Positions 53,899 to 62,546 of a DNA stretch of 64,000 nucleotides are shown one piece after another. Source of the stretch: Daejeonella oryzae DSM 19973. GTDB lineage: Bacteria > Bacteroidota > Bacteroidia > Sphingobacteriales > Sphingobacteriaceae. The notes under the pieces were generated by a model that was not told where the DNA came from, made no database searches, and saw only the letters and a list, made by a program, of their open reading frames with translations. Location: assembly GCF_000422945.1 (NCBI RefSeq), contig NZ_KE383964.1, positions 248,001 to 312,000 of the forward strand, read 5' to 3'. A program made the translations under genes and the position numbers. Each line of letters starts with the position of its first letter. The stretch's first letter is position 1.

Positions 53899-55241
53899 TT
53901 TAGTGTTTTCGCAGAGGGTTCAATTGTACAGATTTTTACTCCCCTTAATGAACTTTTTTCCTTGTTCATTATTTGCCATTCGTACACAAGGAAAATAAGC
54001 ACCATGCTATATTCAAAGGCAATAATCCAATAATTTTGCTGGTAGTTACGGGTTTGATAAGTTATATACGTCAGGGGTATTAATGCTGTCCACAGCAAGG
54101 CAAATCTAAAACGTACAAAGGGACTTAAAGCAATTAATGCAGCGAGATACCAGGGATGGACTATTGCTGAGAACAACAGATATACGATTAAGAGCCAGAA
54201 CATCCCGGAAAGGAAATGCCTATTTTTATAGTAGACCAGGGCAAAACCTCCCAGGCTTAAACCAATCATGATTTTGCTGACCGTTTCAATTGGATTATGC
54301 CCGATTTTATACCAGCCAATTCCTCGCAAAATGCTGTATATACTTCCGTTAAATTCAAATTTGCCATAATATAATTTCAGGCTTGTCAGGAAGTTGAGAT
54401 AACTTTCAGGTCCGCCCCACAAATACGGGCTTATAACCAAAAATAAAATCAAACAAGCCAATCCGTAAAGCAAAGTTTTCCAAAACCCGATCTCACGAAT
54501 TAAAAGAGGTATTCCAATAGCAGGAATCAGTTTGGCCTGAATAGCCATCACCATCGCTGCAATAGAGGTTTTATATTTTTTCTGGCTGATGAAAATAGCT
54601 GCAAGCAGTATGAAGAAGATCATGATTGCTTCGAAATGAATGTTGCCCGTTAATTCAATAATTACAAGCGGATTCAAAAGGTATATATAAACCCCATTGG
54701 GATTTAAATTATTGAGCTTAAGCAGCTTAATTATTAGAAATATGGATCCCGCTTCAAAAAATAAGATAATTAACTTTAGAATAAAGGAAGTTGCCGCCAT
54801 ACTATCACCTGCAATTTCTACTGCGATTCTGAAAAATGCCTGCAGAATTTGAGGGTAAACACTATGATAATCCGGAGAATTTAAATGGGGGAAAATGCTT
54901 TGCAAATACGTATCCTGCTGAATACTGATTAGTTGCCGCGGCGTATACGTAAAAGGATTAATGCCCAGTTGCTGTATTCGTCCATCCCAGATAAATCTGT
55001 AAATGTCATCAGAAAGGTTAGGGATACAGAACAAAAAAACAACTCTGAAAATCATCCCGGCAAAAACTGCTGTTTTTAAATTTAAGCATTCCGGAAAACG
55101 TATGAGGTAAAAGTAGATGATAAATAAGCTGCCGTATATACTAAACAGATAGAGAAAATTGCTTCTTTCTAAATCATATCCCATCAGAATATAAGCCGGC
55201 AGAGATAATAATAAAAGGGAATAGCTAAGCCTTTGAGGCAT
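53895..55241 (-). CDS. GT-C fold mannosyltransferase-like membrane protein
   Basis: A polytopic protein of about 448 aa with eleven or more helices. The first extracytoplasmic loop has LSDDIYRFIWDGRIQQLGINPFTYTP, whose Asp pair is the catalytic signature of polyprenyl-phosphate-sugar-dependent GT-C enzymes. The start is set at ATG 55241 (MPQRLSYSLLLLS). The ATG at 55298 would place 19 polar residues before the first helix and overlap the divergent gene. It likely adds mannose or a similar sugar outside the membrane. Confidence 0.82.
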   Translation of the reverse strand: MPQRLSYSLLLLSLPAYILMGYDLERSNFLYLFSIYGSLFIIYFYLIRFPECLNLKTAVFAGMIFRVVFLFCIPNLSDDIYRFIWDGRIQQLGINPFTYTPRQLISIQQDTYLQSIFPHLNSPDYHSVYPQILQAFFRIAVEIAGDSMAATSFILKLIILFFEAGSIFLIIKLLKLNNLNPNGVYIYLLNPLVIIELTGNIHFEAIMIFFILLAAIFISQKKYKTSIAAMVMAIQAKLIPAIGIPLLIREIGFWKTLLYGLACLILFLVISPYLWGGPESYLNFLTSLKLYYGKFEFNGSIYSILRGIGWYKIGHNPIETVSKIMIGLSLGGFALVYYKNRHFLSGMFWLLIVYLLFSAIVHPWYLAALIALSPFVRFRFALLWTALIPLTYITYQTRNYQQNYWIIAFEYSMVLIFLVYEWQIMNKEKSSLRGVKICTIEPSAKTLN

Positions 55242-55264
55242 TCGTAAATTTTGCTTTAGATTTG
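55232..55264 (+). promoter_or_regulatory. Promoter of the BtuF-like gene (possibly leaderless)
   Basis: TTTG at 55232-55235 and TAGATTTG at 55257-55264, 21 bases apart, match the Bacteroidota -33/-7 consensus. Transcription would start about 55269-55272, at or next to the ATG at 55272, so the mRNA may be leaderless. Confidence 0.6.
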
Positions 55265-55271
55265 TAAAAGT

Positions 55272-56078
55272 ATGCAAAACAGAACATTTACCGATCAAAT
55301 GAATCGGCAGGTTTCAATTTCCTATCCTCCGGTCCGGATAATATCTTTAGTTCCATCACAATCAGAATTGTTGTTTTACCTTGGTTTGGATAAAGAAATA
55401 GTGGGCATTACCAAGTTTTGCATCCATCCCGCAGAAAAATTTAAAACCGTTTCAAAGGTTGGAGGAACAAAAAAACTCAATCTTGAGATGATCAGTAAAT
55501 TGAAGCCTGATCTGGTCATCGGGAATAAAGAGGAAAATGATCAGGCTCAGATTGAAGAATTAATTAAGGAATTTCCGGTGTGGATGAGCGATATTTATAC
55601 GTTGGATGATGCACTGGATATGATTGTTAGAACAGGTAAGCTGGTTAATAAATCTGCTGAATCAGAAAATCTTGCTTCCGGAATCCGGTCCCAATTTGAT
55701 GAATTTAATTTCAATCAGCTTTCCGTTTCTACAAAGTCAGTGCGGGTTGCTTATTTTATCTGGAAAGATCCATATATGGTTGCGGCTTCCGGAACATTTA
55801 TAAATGATATTTTACATAGACTGGGATTTGAAAATGCATTTGATCTGAAAAGATATCCTGAGATTAAAATATCTGATCTGGCGTATTCAAATCCGGATGT
55901 TATATTTTTATCGTCAGAACCTTATCCCTTTAAGGATAAACATATTAAAGAGTTCAGGGAAATTTGCCCTCAGGCCGAAATCAGGATTGTTGACGGAGAA
56001 ATGTTTTCATGGTATGGAAGCCGCTTGCTACAAGCGACATCATATTATAAAAACCTTATTAATGAATTTAAGTTATAG
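55272..56078 (+). CDS. BtuF-like periplasmic-binding-fold protein
   Basis: A 268-aa class III (helical backbone) binding protein: RIISLVPSQSELLFYLGLDKEIVGIT, KVGGTKKLNLEMISKLKPDLVIGNKEEN, and the C-terminal lobe with DPYMVAASGTFINDILHRLGFENAF. Such proteins bind vitamin B12, haem or Fe-siderophores. It has no signal peptide in this frame, and neither an ABC permease nor an ATPase is adjacent, which is odd for a transport component. A DUF2007 gene follows 20 bp later. Confidence 0.86.
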   Translation: MQNRTFTDQMNRQVSISYPPVRIISLVPSQSELLFYLGLDKEIVGITKFCIHPAEKFKTVSKVGGTKKLNLEMISKLKPDLVIGNKEENDQAQIEELIKEFPVWMSDIYTLDDALDMIVRTGKLVNKSAESENLASGIRSQFDEFNFNQLSVSTKSVRVAYFIWKDPYMVAASGTFINDILHRLGFENAFDLKRYPEIKISDLAYSNPDVIFLSSEPYPFKDKHIKEFREICPQAEIRIVDGEMFSWYGSRLLQATSYYKNLINEFKL

Positions 56079-56098
56079 CTTACTTATAATTACACATC

Positions 56099-56347
56099 AT
56101 GAATATTGAAAAGGAACCGATCGAAGTTTTTTCCGGAACAATCTGGGAATCAGAAATGGTAAAGTCTTTACTGGAAAGTGAGGGGATTAACGGATTTCTG
56201 ATAAATAATGCCGGAACGGTTTTTCCGTTTGATGTTACAGAGTCTGGAACTGCGGCCGTTAAAATAATGGTTGACGCCGAGGATTATGCTGCATCAAGCA
56301 TCATAGTAGAAAAATATCTGGCCAATAAAGCTGATTCTGAAAACTAG
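56099..56347 (+). CDS. DUF2007 family protein
   Basis: An 82-aa protein with the DUF2007 core: EVFSGTIWESEMVKSLLESEGINGFL, then a VKIMVDAEDYAASSIIVEKY helix. The fold is small and PII-like alpha/beta, proposed to be involved in signalling. It follows the BtuF-like gene by 20 bp and is probably co-transcribed with it. Confidence 0.85.
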   Translation: MNIEKEPIEVFSGTIWESEMVKSLLESEGINGFLINNAGTVFPFDVTESGTAAVKIMVDAEDYAASSIIVEKYLANKADSEN

Positions 56348-56423
56348 AAATAGCTGGATGATTGTGTCTTATCTTTTTAGAATCCACTCTTCCGGCAAAT
56401 TGCCAAATTAATACAACATAACA

Positions 56424-56455
56424 TTTGGCATTAATAGAGAATTATGTTAGTTTTG
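56424..56455 (+). promoter_or_regulatory. Promoter of tRNA-Leu(TAG)
   Basis: TTTG at 56424-56427, then 20 bases, then TAGTTTTG at 56448-56455: a full match to the Bacteroidota -33/-7 consensus, 25 bp before the tRNA 5' end. It is the best promoter match I found in the window. Confidence 0.82.
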
Positions 56456-56479
56456 CCGACCTGAAATAATCCTAATAAT

Positions 56480-56564
56480 GCGGATGTGGCGTAATTGGTA
56501 GCCGCACCAGACTTAGGATCTGGCGCTGAGAGGCGTGTGGGTTCGAGTCCCTCCATCCGCACCA
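56480..56564 (+). tRNA. tRNA-Leu (anticodon TAG)
   Basis: A class II tRNA of 85 nt including an encoded CCA. Acceptor stem GCGGATG/CATCCGC, anticodon stem CCAGA/TCTGG with loop CTTAGGA giving TAG, long variable arm CGCTGAGAGGCG, and T-loop TTCGAGT. It has its own promoter and terminator. Confidence 0.96.
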
Positions 56565-56570
56565 TGAAAT

Positions 56571-56603
56571 AATTCCCCGGCTTCAAAACCGGGGAATTTT
56601 TGT
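56571..56603 (+). terminator. Terminator after tRNA-Leu(TAG)
   Basis: AATTCCCCGG/CCGGGGAATT, a perfect 10-bp stem with an 8-base loop, followed by TTTTG. It lies 7 bp after the tRNA and 31 bp before tig. Confidence 0.92.
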
Positions 56604-56634
56604 ATAAACGCAAACGATATATAAACCTCAAAAG

Positions 56635-57981
56635 ATGAACATCACACAGGACAAAATTGACAACCTGAATTCGGTGGTAACTGTAAAAATAAACCCTGAA
56701 GACTACAAAGCTCGAGTTGAAAAAGCGATTAAAGATCAGGCTAAGAAAGCAAAACTTCCAGGCTTTCGCCCGGGAATGGTTCCTCCTGCTCATATCAAGA
56801 GAATGTATGGTAAAAGCATTTTAGTGGATGAGATTAATAATATGCTGAATGATTCTTTAACTAATTATATTAAAGAAAATAAACTTGAGGTTTTAGGTCA
56901 GCCATTACCCAGACTTGATGATAGTAAAGAATTCAACTGGGATTATAATGACGAGTTTGAGTTTATTTATGAATTAGGTCTGGCTCCGGAGTTTACTTTG
57001 GATTTCTCTGATAAAGATAAGATTGATCAATATACCATTAAAGTGGATGAAGAAACACTGGCATCCCGTATTACAAACCTGCGAAAAAGTTATGGCAAAA
57101 TGTCTAACCCGGACGTATCGGCAGAAAATGATGTTATTTATTCTGAATTAAAACAGCTTTCTGCAGATGGTTCTGTTTTTGAAGATGGCATTAGCAATAA
57201 AGGATCGGTAAGACTGGATCTGATTAATGACGAAACTATTAACAAATCGTTAATTGGTTTGAAAAAAGGAGACGTGGTAACTTTTGATATTCAGAAAGCA
57301 TTTAACAATGATGCCGTTCAGGTAGCCAAAGTATTAGGTATTTCTGAGGAAGATGCCGCAGAACTTAAATCACAATTCCAGTTAACGGTAGAAAATATAA
57401 ATCGTTTAGAAGAAGGAGATTTAAATCAGGAGTTCTACGATAAATTATTTGGGGCAGATATCGTTAAATCTGAAGAGGAATTCAGAGCGAAGATTACTGA
57501 AGAATTAGAATCAATGATGGTTCAGAATTCAGAACAAAAACTTCAGAATGATTTGTTCAAATTCAGCTTAGATAAAGTGAATATGGATTTACCTGACGAG
57601 TTTTTGAAACGTTGGTTAAAGGCTACCAATGAAAAAATATCTGCAGAAGAATTAGAAAACGGATATGAGGATTTTGCCCGTAACCTGAGATGGACGCTGA
57701 TAGAAAACAAGATTATAAAAGACAACAGCATTGAAATAAAATATGAAGAAGTTTTCCAGACTGCTAAAAAACGGCTGGAAGCCCAATTCAAAATGTATAG
57801 TCCTCAGCCGGTATCAGAAGAACAATTAGGGCAATACACTGTTCAGTTTCTTCAGGACAAGGAAAATGCTAATCGTATTTTCGAAGAAGTGAAGGCACAA
57901 AAAGTATTTGATCATCTGAAAACTGTAGTAACATTAGATAACAAAGAAATAGCTTACAATAGATTTAACGAATTGGCTTAA
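56635..57981 (+). CDS. tig: Trigger factor
   Basis: A 448-aa ribosome-associated chaperone. The N-terminal domain has the ribosome-binding signature KLPGFRPGMVPPAHIKRMYG (about residues 40-60; family GFRxGKxP). The middle region (about 155-235) is a degenerate FKBP-like domain, and the C-terminal helices form the chaperone cavity. The FKBP part seems to lack several active-site aromatics, as is usual in Bacteroidota. The tig-clpP-clpX order follows. Confidence 0.94.
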   Translation: MNITQDKIDNLNSVVTVKINPEDYKARVEKAIKDQAKKAKLPGFRPGMVPPAHIKRMYGKSILVDEINNMLNDSLTNYIKENKLEVLGQPLPRLDDSKEFNWDYNDEFEFIYELGLAPEFTLDFSDKDKIDQYTIKVDEETLASRITNLRKSYGKMSNPDVSAENDVIYSELKQLSADGSVFEDGISNKGSVRLDLINDETINKSLIGLKKGDVVTFDIQKAFNNDAVQVAKVLGISEEDAAELKSQFQLTVENINRLEEGDLNQEFYDKLFGADIVKSEEEFRAKITEELESMMVQNSEQKLQNDLFKFSLDKVNMDLPDEFLKRWLKATNEKISAEELENGYEDFARNLRWTLIENKIIKDNSIEIKYEEVFQTAKKRLEAQFKMYSPQPVSEEQLGQYTVQFLQDKENANRIFEEVKAQKVFDHLKTVVTLDNKEIAYNRFNELA

Positions 57982-58151
57982 GCATAGCGGGAGAGGAGTA
58001 TAGCCTGAGCAAAAAGATTTTAATAATTTGACATTTAAGTTCAGAAATCTTTTCAGGAATTAGTTAAATTGGCTTGCAAGATTTAAGTTTTAAAACATTT
58101 TAAATTTTATATTAATTAAACAGGCGCTTGCGCCATGCTCCACGCAGAAAT
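57982..58151 (+). promoter_or_regulatory. tig-clpP intergenic region with a hairpin
   Basis: A 170-bp AT-rich gap. The palindrome GGCGCTTGCGCC at 58123-58134 lies 17 bp before the clpP ATG, where a hairpin could affect translation initiation. No intrinsic terminator is visible, so read-through from tig is possible. Confidence 0.4.
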
Positions 58152-58850
58152 ATGAATATTGATAAAAACGAATTCCGTAAATATGCTGTCAAACATCACC
58201 GTATTGGCAGCCAGCATGTAGATAGTTTTATTGGCAGAGTAGAAAGTGCAATGCCAACCTCTATGACACCATATATAATTGAGGAACGTCAGTTAAACGT
58301 TGCTCAAATGGATGTTTTTTCCAGATTAATGATGGATCGCATTATCTTTTTAGGCGATGCTGTTCATGAGGGAATTGCAAACATTATACAGGCTCAGTTA
58401 TTATTTCTGCAGTCAACAGATAATAAACGCGATATCCAGATTTACATTAATTCTCCCGGAGGTTCGGTTTATGCCGGATTAGGTATTTATGATACCATGC
58501 AATACATCACTCCGGATGTAGCGACTATCTGTACTGGTATGGCGGCTTCTATGGCTGCAGTTTTACTATGTGCAGGTACTAAAGGAAAAAGAGCAGCTTT
58601 ACCGCACTCTCGTGTGATGATTCACCAGCCTTCCGGAGGTGCTCAGGGAGTAGCATCAGATATGGAGATTAATCTTCGTGAAATGCTTAAGATTAAAAAG
58701 GAATTATACGATATTATTTCCAAGCATTCGGGACAGTCGTATGAGTGGGTGGAAAAAGCTTCGGACCGCGATTACTGGATGATCTCTACAGAAGCAAAGG
58801 AATTTGGTATGATTGATGAGGTGCTTGGGAGTACTGCAGATAAAAAATAA
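58152..58850 (+). CDS. clpP: ATP-dependent Clp protease proteolytic subunit
   Basis: A 232-aa serine protease. The start is ATG 58152; a TTG at 58128 would add eight residues. The triad is Ser133 in [11 protein letters not shown], His158 in VMIHQPSGG and Asp207 in SDRDYWM. ClpP forms a double seven-membered barrel that degrades substrates fed by ClpX. It overlaps clpX by one base (TAATG), so translation is coupled. Confidence 0.96.
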   Translation: MNIDKNEFRKYAVKHHRIGSQHVDSFIGRVESAMPTSMTPYIIEERQLNVAQMDVFSRLMMDRIIFLGDAVHEGIANIIQAQLLFLQSTDNKRDIQIYINSPGGSVYAGLGIYDTMQYITPDVATICTGMAASMAAVLLCAGTKGKRAALPHSRVMIHQPSGGAQGVASDMEINLREMLKIKKELYDIISKHSGQSYEWVEKASDRDYWMISTEAKEFGMIDEVLGSTADKK

Positions 58851-60085
58851 TGAGTAAAAGTAATAAAGAGATTAAATGTTCATTTTGCGGTTCGGGCAAG
58901 CAGGATACACTTATGCTGATTGCCGGTCTGGACGCTCACATTTGCGACAAATGTGTAACCCAGGCTAATCAGATTCTGGCCGAAGAGCTGAATGTTCGTA
59001 AAACTAAGTCGACTACTGCAGTAACTTTACTGAAACCGATGGAGATTAAATCTCACCTGGATCAGTACGTTATTGGTCAGGATCAGGCGAAGAAAATATT
59101 ATCTGTATCTGTTTACAATCACTACAAAAGACTTAACCAGAAAGTTGAGAAGGATGAAGTGGAAATTGAAAAGTCCAATATCATCATGGTTGGAGAAACA
59201 GGTACAGGTAAAACATTATTAGCCAAAACCATCTCCAAAATATTAAATGTTCCTTTCTGTATTTGTGATGCAACGGTTCTTACCGAAGCCGGATATGTGG
59301 GAGAAGATGTGGAAAGTATTTTAACCCGTTTATTACAGGCTGCGGATTATGATGTTGCTGCTGCAGAAAGAGGTATTGTGTACATTGATGAGGTTGACAA
59401 AATTGCCCGCAAAAGTGACAATCCTTCCATAACGCGTGACGTATCCGGAGAAGGTGTTCAGCAGGCTTTGCTGAAAATTCTGGAAGGTACAATGGTAAAT
59501 GTTCCGCCTCAGGGTGGGCGTAAGCATCCTGATCAGAAAATGATTGCGGTTAATACCAGCAATATTTTATTTATTGCCGGAGGAGCTTTTGATGGGATTG
59601 AGAAAAAAATTGCCAATCGTTTGCGCACCCAGACCGTTGGATATAAAGTTGATAAGGAAGATGAGGATATAGATATGGATAATCTCTATAAATACATTAC
59701 TCCTCAGGATTTAAAATCCTTCGGATTGATTCCTGAACTTATCGGACGTTTGCCGGTAATTACGCACTTAAATCCATTGGATCGCGAAACGTTACTGAGC
59801 ATTTTAAAAGAGCCTAAAAACTCGTTAATCAAGCAATATAAAAAGCTTTTTGAATACGAAAATGTAAAGCTTGAATTTGATGAAGAAGTATTAAACTTTA
59901 TTGTAGATAAGGCAATGGAATTTATGCTTGGAGCCAGAGGATTAAGATCCATCTGTGAAGCCATCATGATTGACGCGATGTATGAATCTCCTTCAGAAAA
60001 AAATGGCAAGGAGCTTTTCATAACGCTCGATTATGCAATGAATAAATTTGAAAAATCCGATCTCAAAAAATTAAAAGTAGCATAA
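58850..60085 (+). CDS. clpX: Clp protease ATP-binding subunit ClpX
   Basis: A 411-aa AAA+ unfoldase. The N-terminal zinc-binding domain CSFCGSG...CDKC is at residues about 11-38. Walker A is GETGTGKT, the pore loop is GYVGED, Walker B is VYIDEVDKI, and the IGF-type ClpP-binding loop region is near [13 protein letters not shown]. It recognises tagged substrates, unfolds them and threads them into ClpP. It is the last gene of the pair and is followed by a strong terminator. Confidence 0.97.
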   Translation: MSKSNKEIKCSFCGSGKQDTLMLIAGLDAHICDKCVTQANQILAEELNVRKTKSTTAVTLLKPMEIKSHLDQYVIGQDQAKKILSVSVYNHYKRLNQKVEKDEVEIEKSNIIMVGETGTGKTLLAKTISKILNVPFCICDATVLTEAGYVGEDVESILTRLLQAADYDVAAAERGIVYIDEVDKIARKSDNPSITRDVSGEGVQQALLKILEGTMVNVPPQGGRKHPDQKMIAVNTSNILFIAGGAFDGIEKKIANRLRTQTVGYKVDKEDEDIDMDNLYKYITPQDLKSFGLIPELIGRLPVITHLNPLDRETLLSILKEPKNSLIKQYKKLFEYENVKLEFDEEVLNFIVDKAMEFMLGARGLRSICEAIMIDAMYESPSEKNGKELFITLDYAMNKFEKSDLKKLKVA

Positions 60086-60091
60086 AAAGAG

Positions 60092-60115
60092 CCCCGGAAA
60101 TACCGGGGTTTTTTG
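60092..60115 (+). terminator. Terminator after clpX
   Basis: CCCCGG-AAATA-CCGGGG followed by TTTTTTG, 7 bp after the clpX stop. A classical intrinsic terminator. Confidence 0.92.
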
Positions 60116-60178
60116 TATAATTAAATATTTTGCAGGCAAGTTCATACAGGATTTGCTTATTAACCTAAATGAATAAAT

Positions 60179-61042
60179 ATGAATGAAGAAAAAGAGGTAA
60201 AACAAGATCCTGAAATTGAGAAAATCTCTAAAAAGATTAAAGAGGTAAATTCTCCCGTTAAAAAAGGGTTAAAGAAAAAAGAAGATATTGTAGAAAACTG
60301 GCTTCCGCGATATACCGGGCGTCCTTTGAAAGACTTTACCGGCTTTATTCTGCTGACCAATTTTTCAGGATACTTAAAACTCTTTTCTGAATGGCATGAT
60401 AATGCGCCTATCATTGGCTTAGATAAACCTATGCAAAGTGTCTCTGCGGATGGAATTACCTTAATTAATTTTGGAATGGGAAGCCCAATGGCGGCTACCA
60501 TGATGGATTTATTAACCGCTATTCATCCTAAAGCCGTTTTGTTTTTAGGTAAATGCGGAGGTTTAAAAAAGAAAAATAATATTGGCGATTTAATTTTGCC
60601 TATTGCGGCGATCAGGGGGGAGGGAACTTCCAATGATTATTTTCCGCCTGAGGTTCCGGCGCTTCCTGCATTTGCTTTGCAAAAGGCGATTTCAACCACC
60701 ATTCGCGATCTTTCAAGAGATTATTGGACTGGAACGGTTTATACCACCAACAGAAGGGTATGGGAGCATGATAAAAGCTTTAAAAAATATTTAAAAAGTT
60801 TGCGAGCCATGGCGGTAGACATGGAAACAGCAACTATTTTCACTACGGGATTTGCTAATAAAATTCCTACAGGTGCATTATTGCTTGTTTCAGATCAGCC
60901 GATGATTCCGGAAGGCGTAAAAACTGCTGAGAGTGATTCTAAAGTAACTGAAGTGTATGTAGAAACGCATTTAAAAGTTGGAATAGATTCATTAAAGCAA
61001 CTTATTAATCACGGTTTAACCGTTAAACATTTGAAATTCTAA
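60179..61042 (+). CDS. amn: AMP nucleosidase
   Basis: A 287-aa protein with a charged N-terminal extension (1-40, Lys/Glu-rich) and a nucleoside phosphorylase-like fold: NWLPRYTGRPLKDF, NFGMGSPMAATMMDLL, LFLGKCGGLKK, and the substrate-binding VDMETATIF near residue 219. This matches the Bacteroidota AMP nucleosidase form, which splits AMP to adenine and ribose 5-phosphate and is shorter than the E. coli enzyme. It is monocistronic. Confidence 0.88.
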   Translation: MNEEKEVKQDPEIEKISKKIKEVNSPVKKGLKKKEDIVENWLPRYTGRPLKDFTGFILLTNFSGYLKLFSEWHDNAPIIGLDKPMQSVSADGITLINFGMGSPMAATMMDLLTAIHPKAVLFLGKCGGLKKKNNIGDLILPIAAIRGEGTSNDYFPPEVPALPAFALQKAISTTIRDLSRDYWTGTVYTTNRRVWEHDKSFKKYLKSLRAMAVDMETATIFTTGFANKIPTGALLLVSDQPMIPEGVKTAESDSKVTEVYVETHLKVGIDSLKQLINHGLTVKHLKF

Positions 61043-61128
61043 AATAGATAGGAGATTTGTAATATGAGATTGGAGCCCTTGGATTTCAATTTCTATATCT
61101 CACATCTCACATCTTAAATCTTAAAAAA

Positions 61129-62490
61129 ATGTGGTATAATAATATTTTAGAAACCATTGGCAATACGCCCCTGGTTAAGCTAAACAAAATTACAAAGGAT
61201 GTAAAAGCTACTGTTCTGGCTAAAATTGAAACAACAAATCCCGGTAATTCTATTAAAGATCGTATGGCGATCAAAATGATTGACGATGCGGAAAAAGCCG
61301 GTTTACTTAAACCGGGTGGAACAATTATCGAAGGAACTTCAGGAAATACTGGTATGGGACTGGCCATTGCAGCTGTGGTTAGAGGATATAAATGTATTTT
61401 CACTACTACTGATAAGCAGTCAAAAGAGAAAGTAGATGCTTTGCGTGCTTTCGGCGCCGAAGTTATTGTTTGTCCCACCAATGTAGAACCTGAAGATCCA
61501 CGTTCTTATTATTCAGTTTCCAGCCGATTGGAGAAAGAAGTGAAAAATTCATGGAAACCCAATCAGTATGATAATTTATCTAATTCACAGGCGCACTACG
61601 AACAAACCGGTCCGGAAATATGGGAGCAGACAGAAGGTAAAATAACGCATTTGGTGGTAGGTGTGGGTACCGGAGGAACAATTTCCGGAGCAGGAAAATA
61701 TCTGAAAGAGAAAAATCCGAACATTAAAGTTTGGGGAATTGATACTTACGGTTCGGTTTTTAAAAAATATAAAGAAACCGGTGTAATGGATAAAAATGAG
61801 ATCTATCCATACATAACCGAAGGTATAGGAGAGGATTTCTTACCTCAGAACGTAAACTTTGATGTTATTGACCGTTTTGAAAAGGTTACTGATAAAGATG
61901 CAGCACTGATGACCAGAGAAATTGCTAGAAAAGAAGGCATATTCGCCGGAAATTCAGCAGGTTCAGCTGTCGCCGGATTACTGCAGCTTAAAAATGAATT
62001 GAAAGAAGATGACGTTGTGGTAATTATTTTTCATGATCACGGATCGCGTTACATGGGGAAAATGTATAATGATGATTGGTTGCGTGAGCGTGGTTTTTTA
62101 AAGGATGAAAAACTTACGGCAGGTTCTATCTTATCTAAAAGAGAGAGCCATGAAATTGTAACCATTGACTGTGAGAAATCTGTTTTGGAAGCAGTAAACA
62201 CCATCAGAAGCCTTAATATTTCTCAAATGCCGGTTACTCAGCAGGGAATGTTTGTGGGCAAGATCACAGAAAATGATATTCTTCATGCTTTGATTGAGAA
62301 TCCTTCATTAAAATCGAGCAGCGTTAAAGATATAATGACCGCTTCTTTTCCTTTTGTTGATATCAATACGTCCATTGAAAAAATCTCAGGATTGATTAAC
62401 CGTGAAAATTCAGCGGTTTTGGTTGAAGATGAAAATGGCCAGATTCAGATCATCACGCAATGTGATGTTATCAGTGCTATTTCAGAATAA
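61129..62490 (+). CDS. Cystathionine beta-synthase-type PLP enzyme with CBS domains
   Basis: A 453-aa protein. Residues 1-315 form a fold type II PLP domain: Lys43 in NPGNSIKDRMA, the substrate loop EGTSGNTGMG and the phosphate-binding GVGTGGTISGAG. Two CBS motifs occupy about 335-453 (for example VLEAVNTIRSLNISQMPV and SVKDIMTASFPFV), which likely bind an adenosyl ligand and regulate activity. The layout matches cystathionine beta-synthase. O-acetylserine or O-phosphoserine-dependent cysteine synthase activity cannot be excluded. Confidence 0.9.
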   Translation: MWYNNILETIGNTPLVKLNKITKDVKATVLAKIETTNPGNSIKDRMAIKMIDDAEKAGLLKPGGTIIEGTSGNTGMGLAIAAVVRGYKCIFTTTDKQSKEKVDALRAFGAEVIVCPTNVEPEDPRSYYSVSSRLEKEVKNSWKPNQYDNLSNSQAHYEQTGPEIWEQTEGKITHLVVGVGTGGTISGAGKYLKEKNPNIKVWGIDTYGSVFKKYKETGVMDKNEIYPYITEGIGEDFLPQNVNFDVIDRFEKVTDKDAALMTREIARKEGIFAGNSAGSAVAGLLQLKNELKEDDVVVIIFHDHGSRYMGKMYNDDWLRERGFLKDEKLTAGSILSKRESHEIVTIDCEKSVLEAVNTIRSLNISQMPVTQQGMFVGKITENDILHALIENPSLKSSSVKDIMTASFPFVDINTSIEKISGLINRENSAVLVEDENGQIQIITQCDVISAISE

Positions 62491-62508
62491 AAAATTTATA
62501 AATTTATT

Positions 62509-62546
62509 AAGCCTGGTTTCGTGAAAACGATTCCGGGCTTTTTTAT
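62509..62546. terminator. Terminator between the CBS-type gene and the GT2 gene
   Basis: AAGCCTGG/CCGGGCTT with an inner TCGT/ACGA stem and GAAA loop, followed by six T. The T-run overlaps the stop codon of the convergent GT2 gene at 62543. Confidence 0.88.

Noticed and set aside
56431-56793. 120-aa minus-strand ORF
   Set aside because: It runs antisense through tRNA-Leu(TAG), its terminator and the start of tig; its sequence is low in family-like features.
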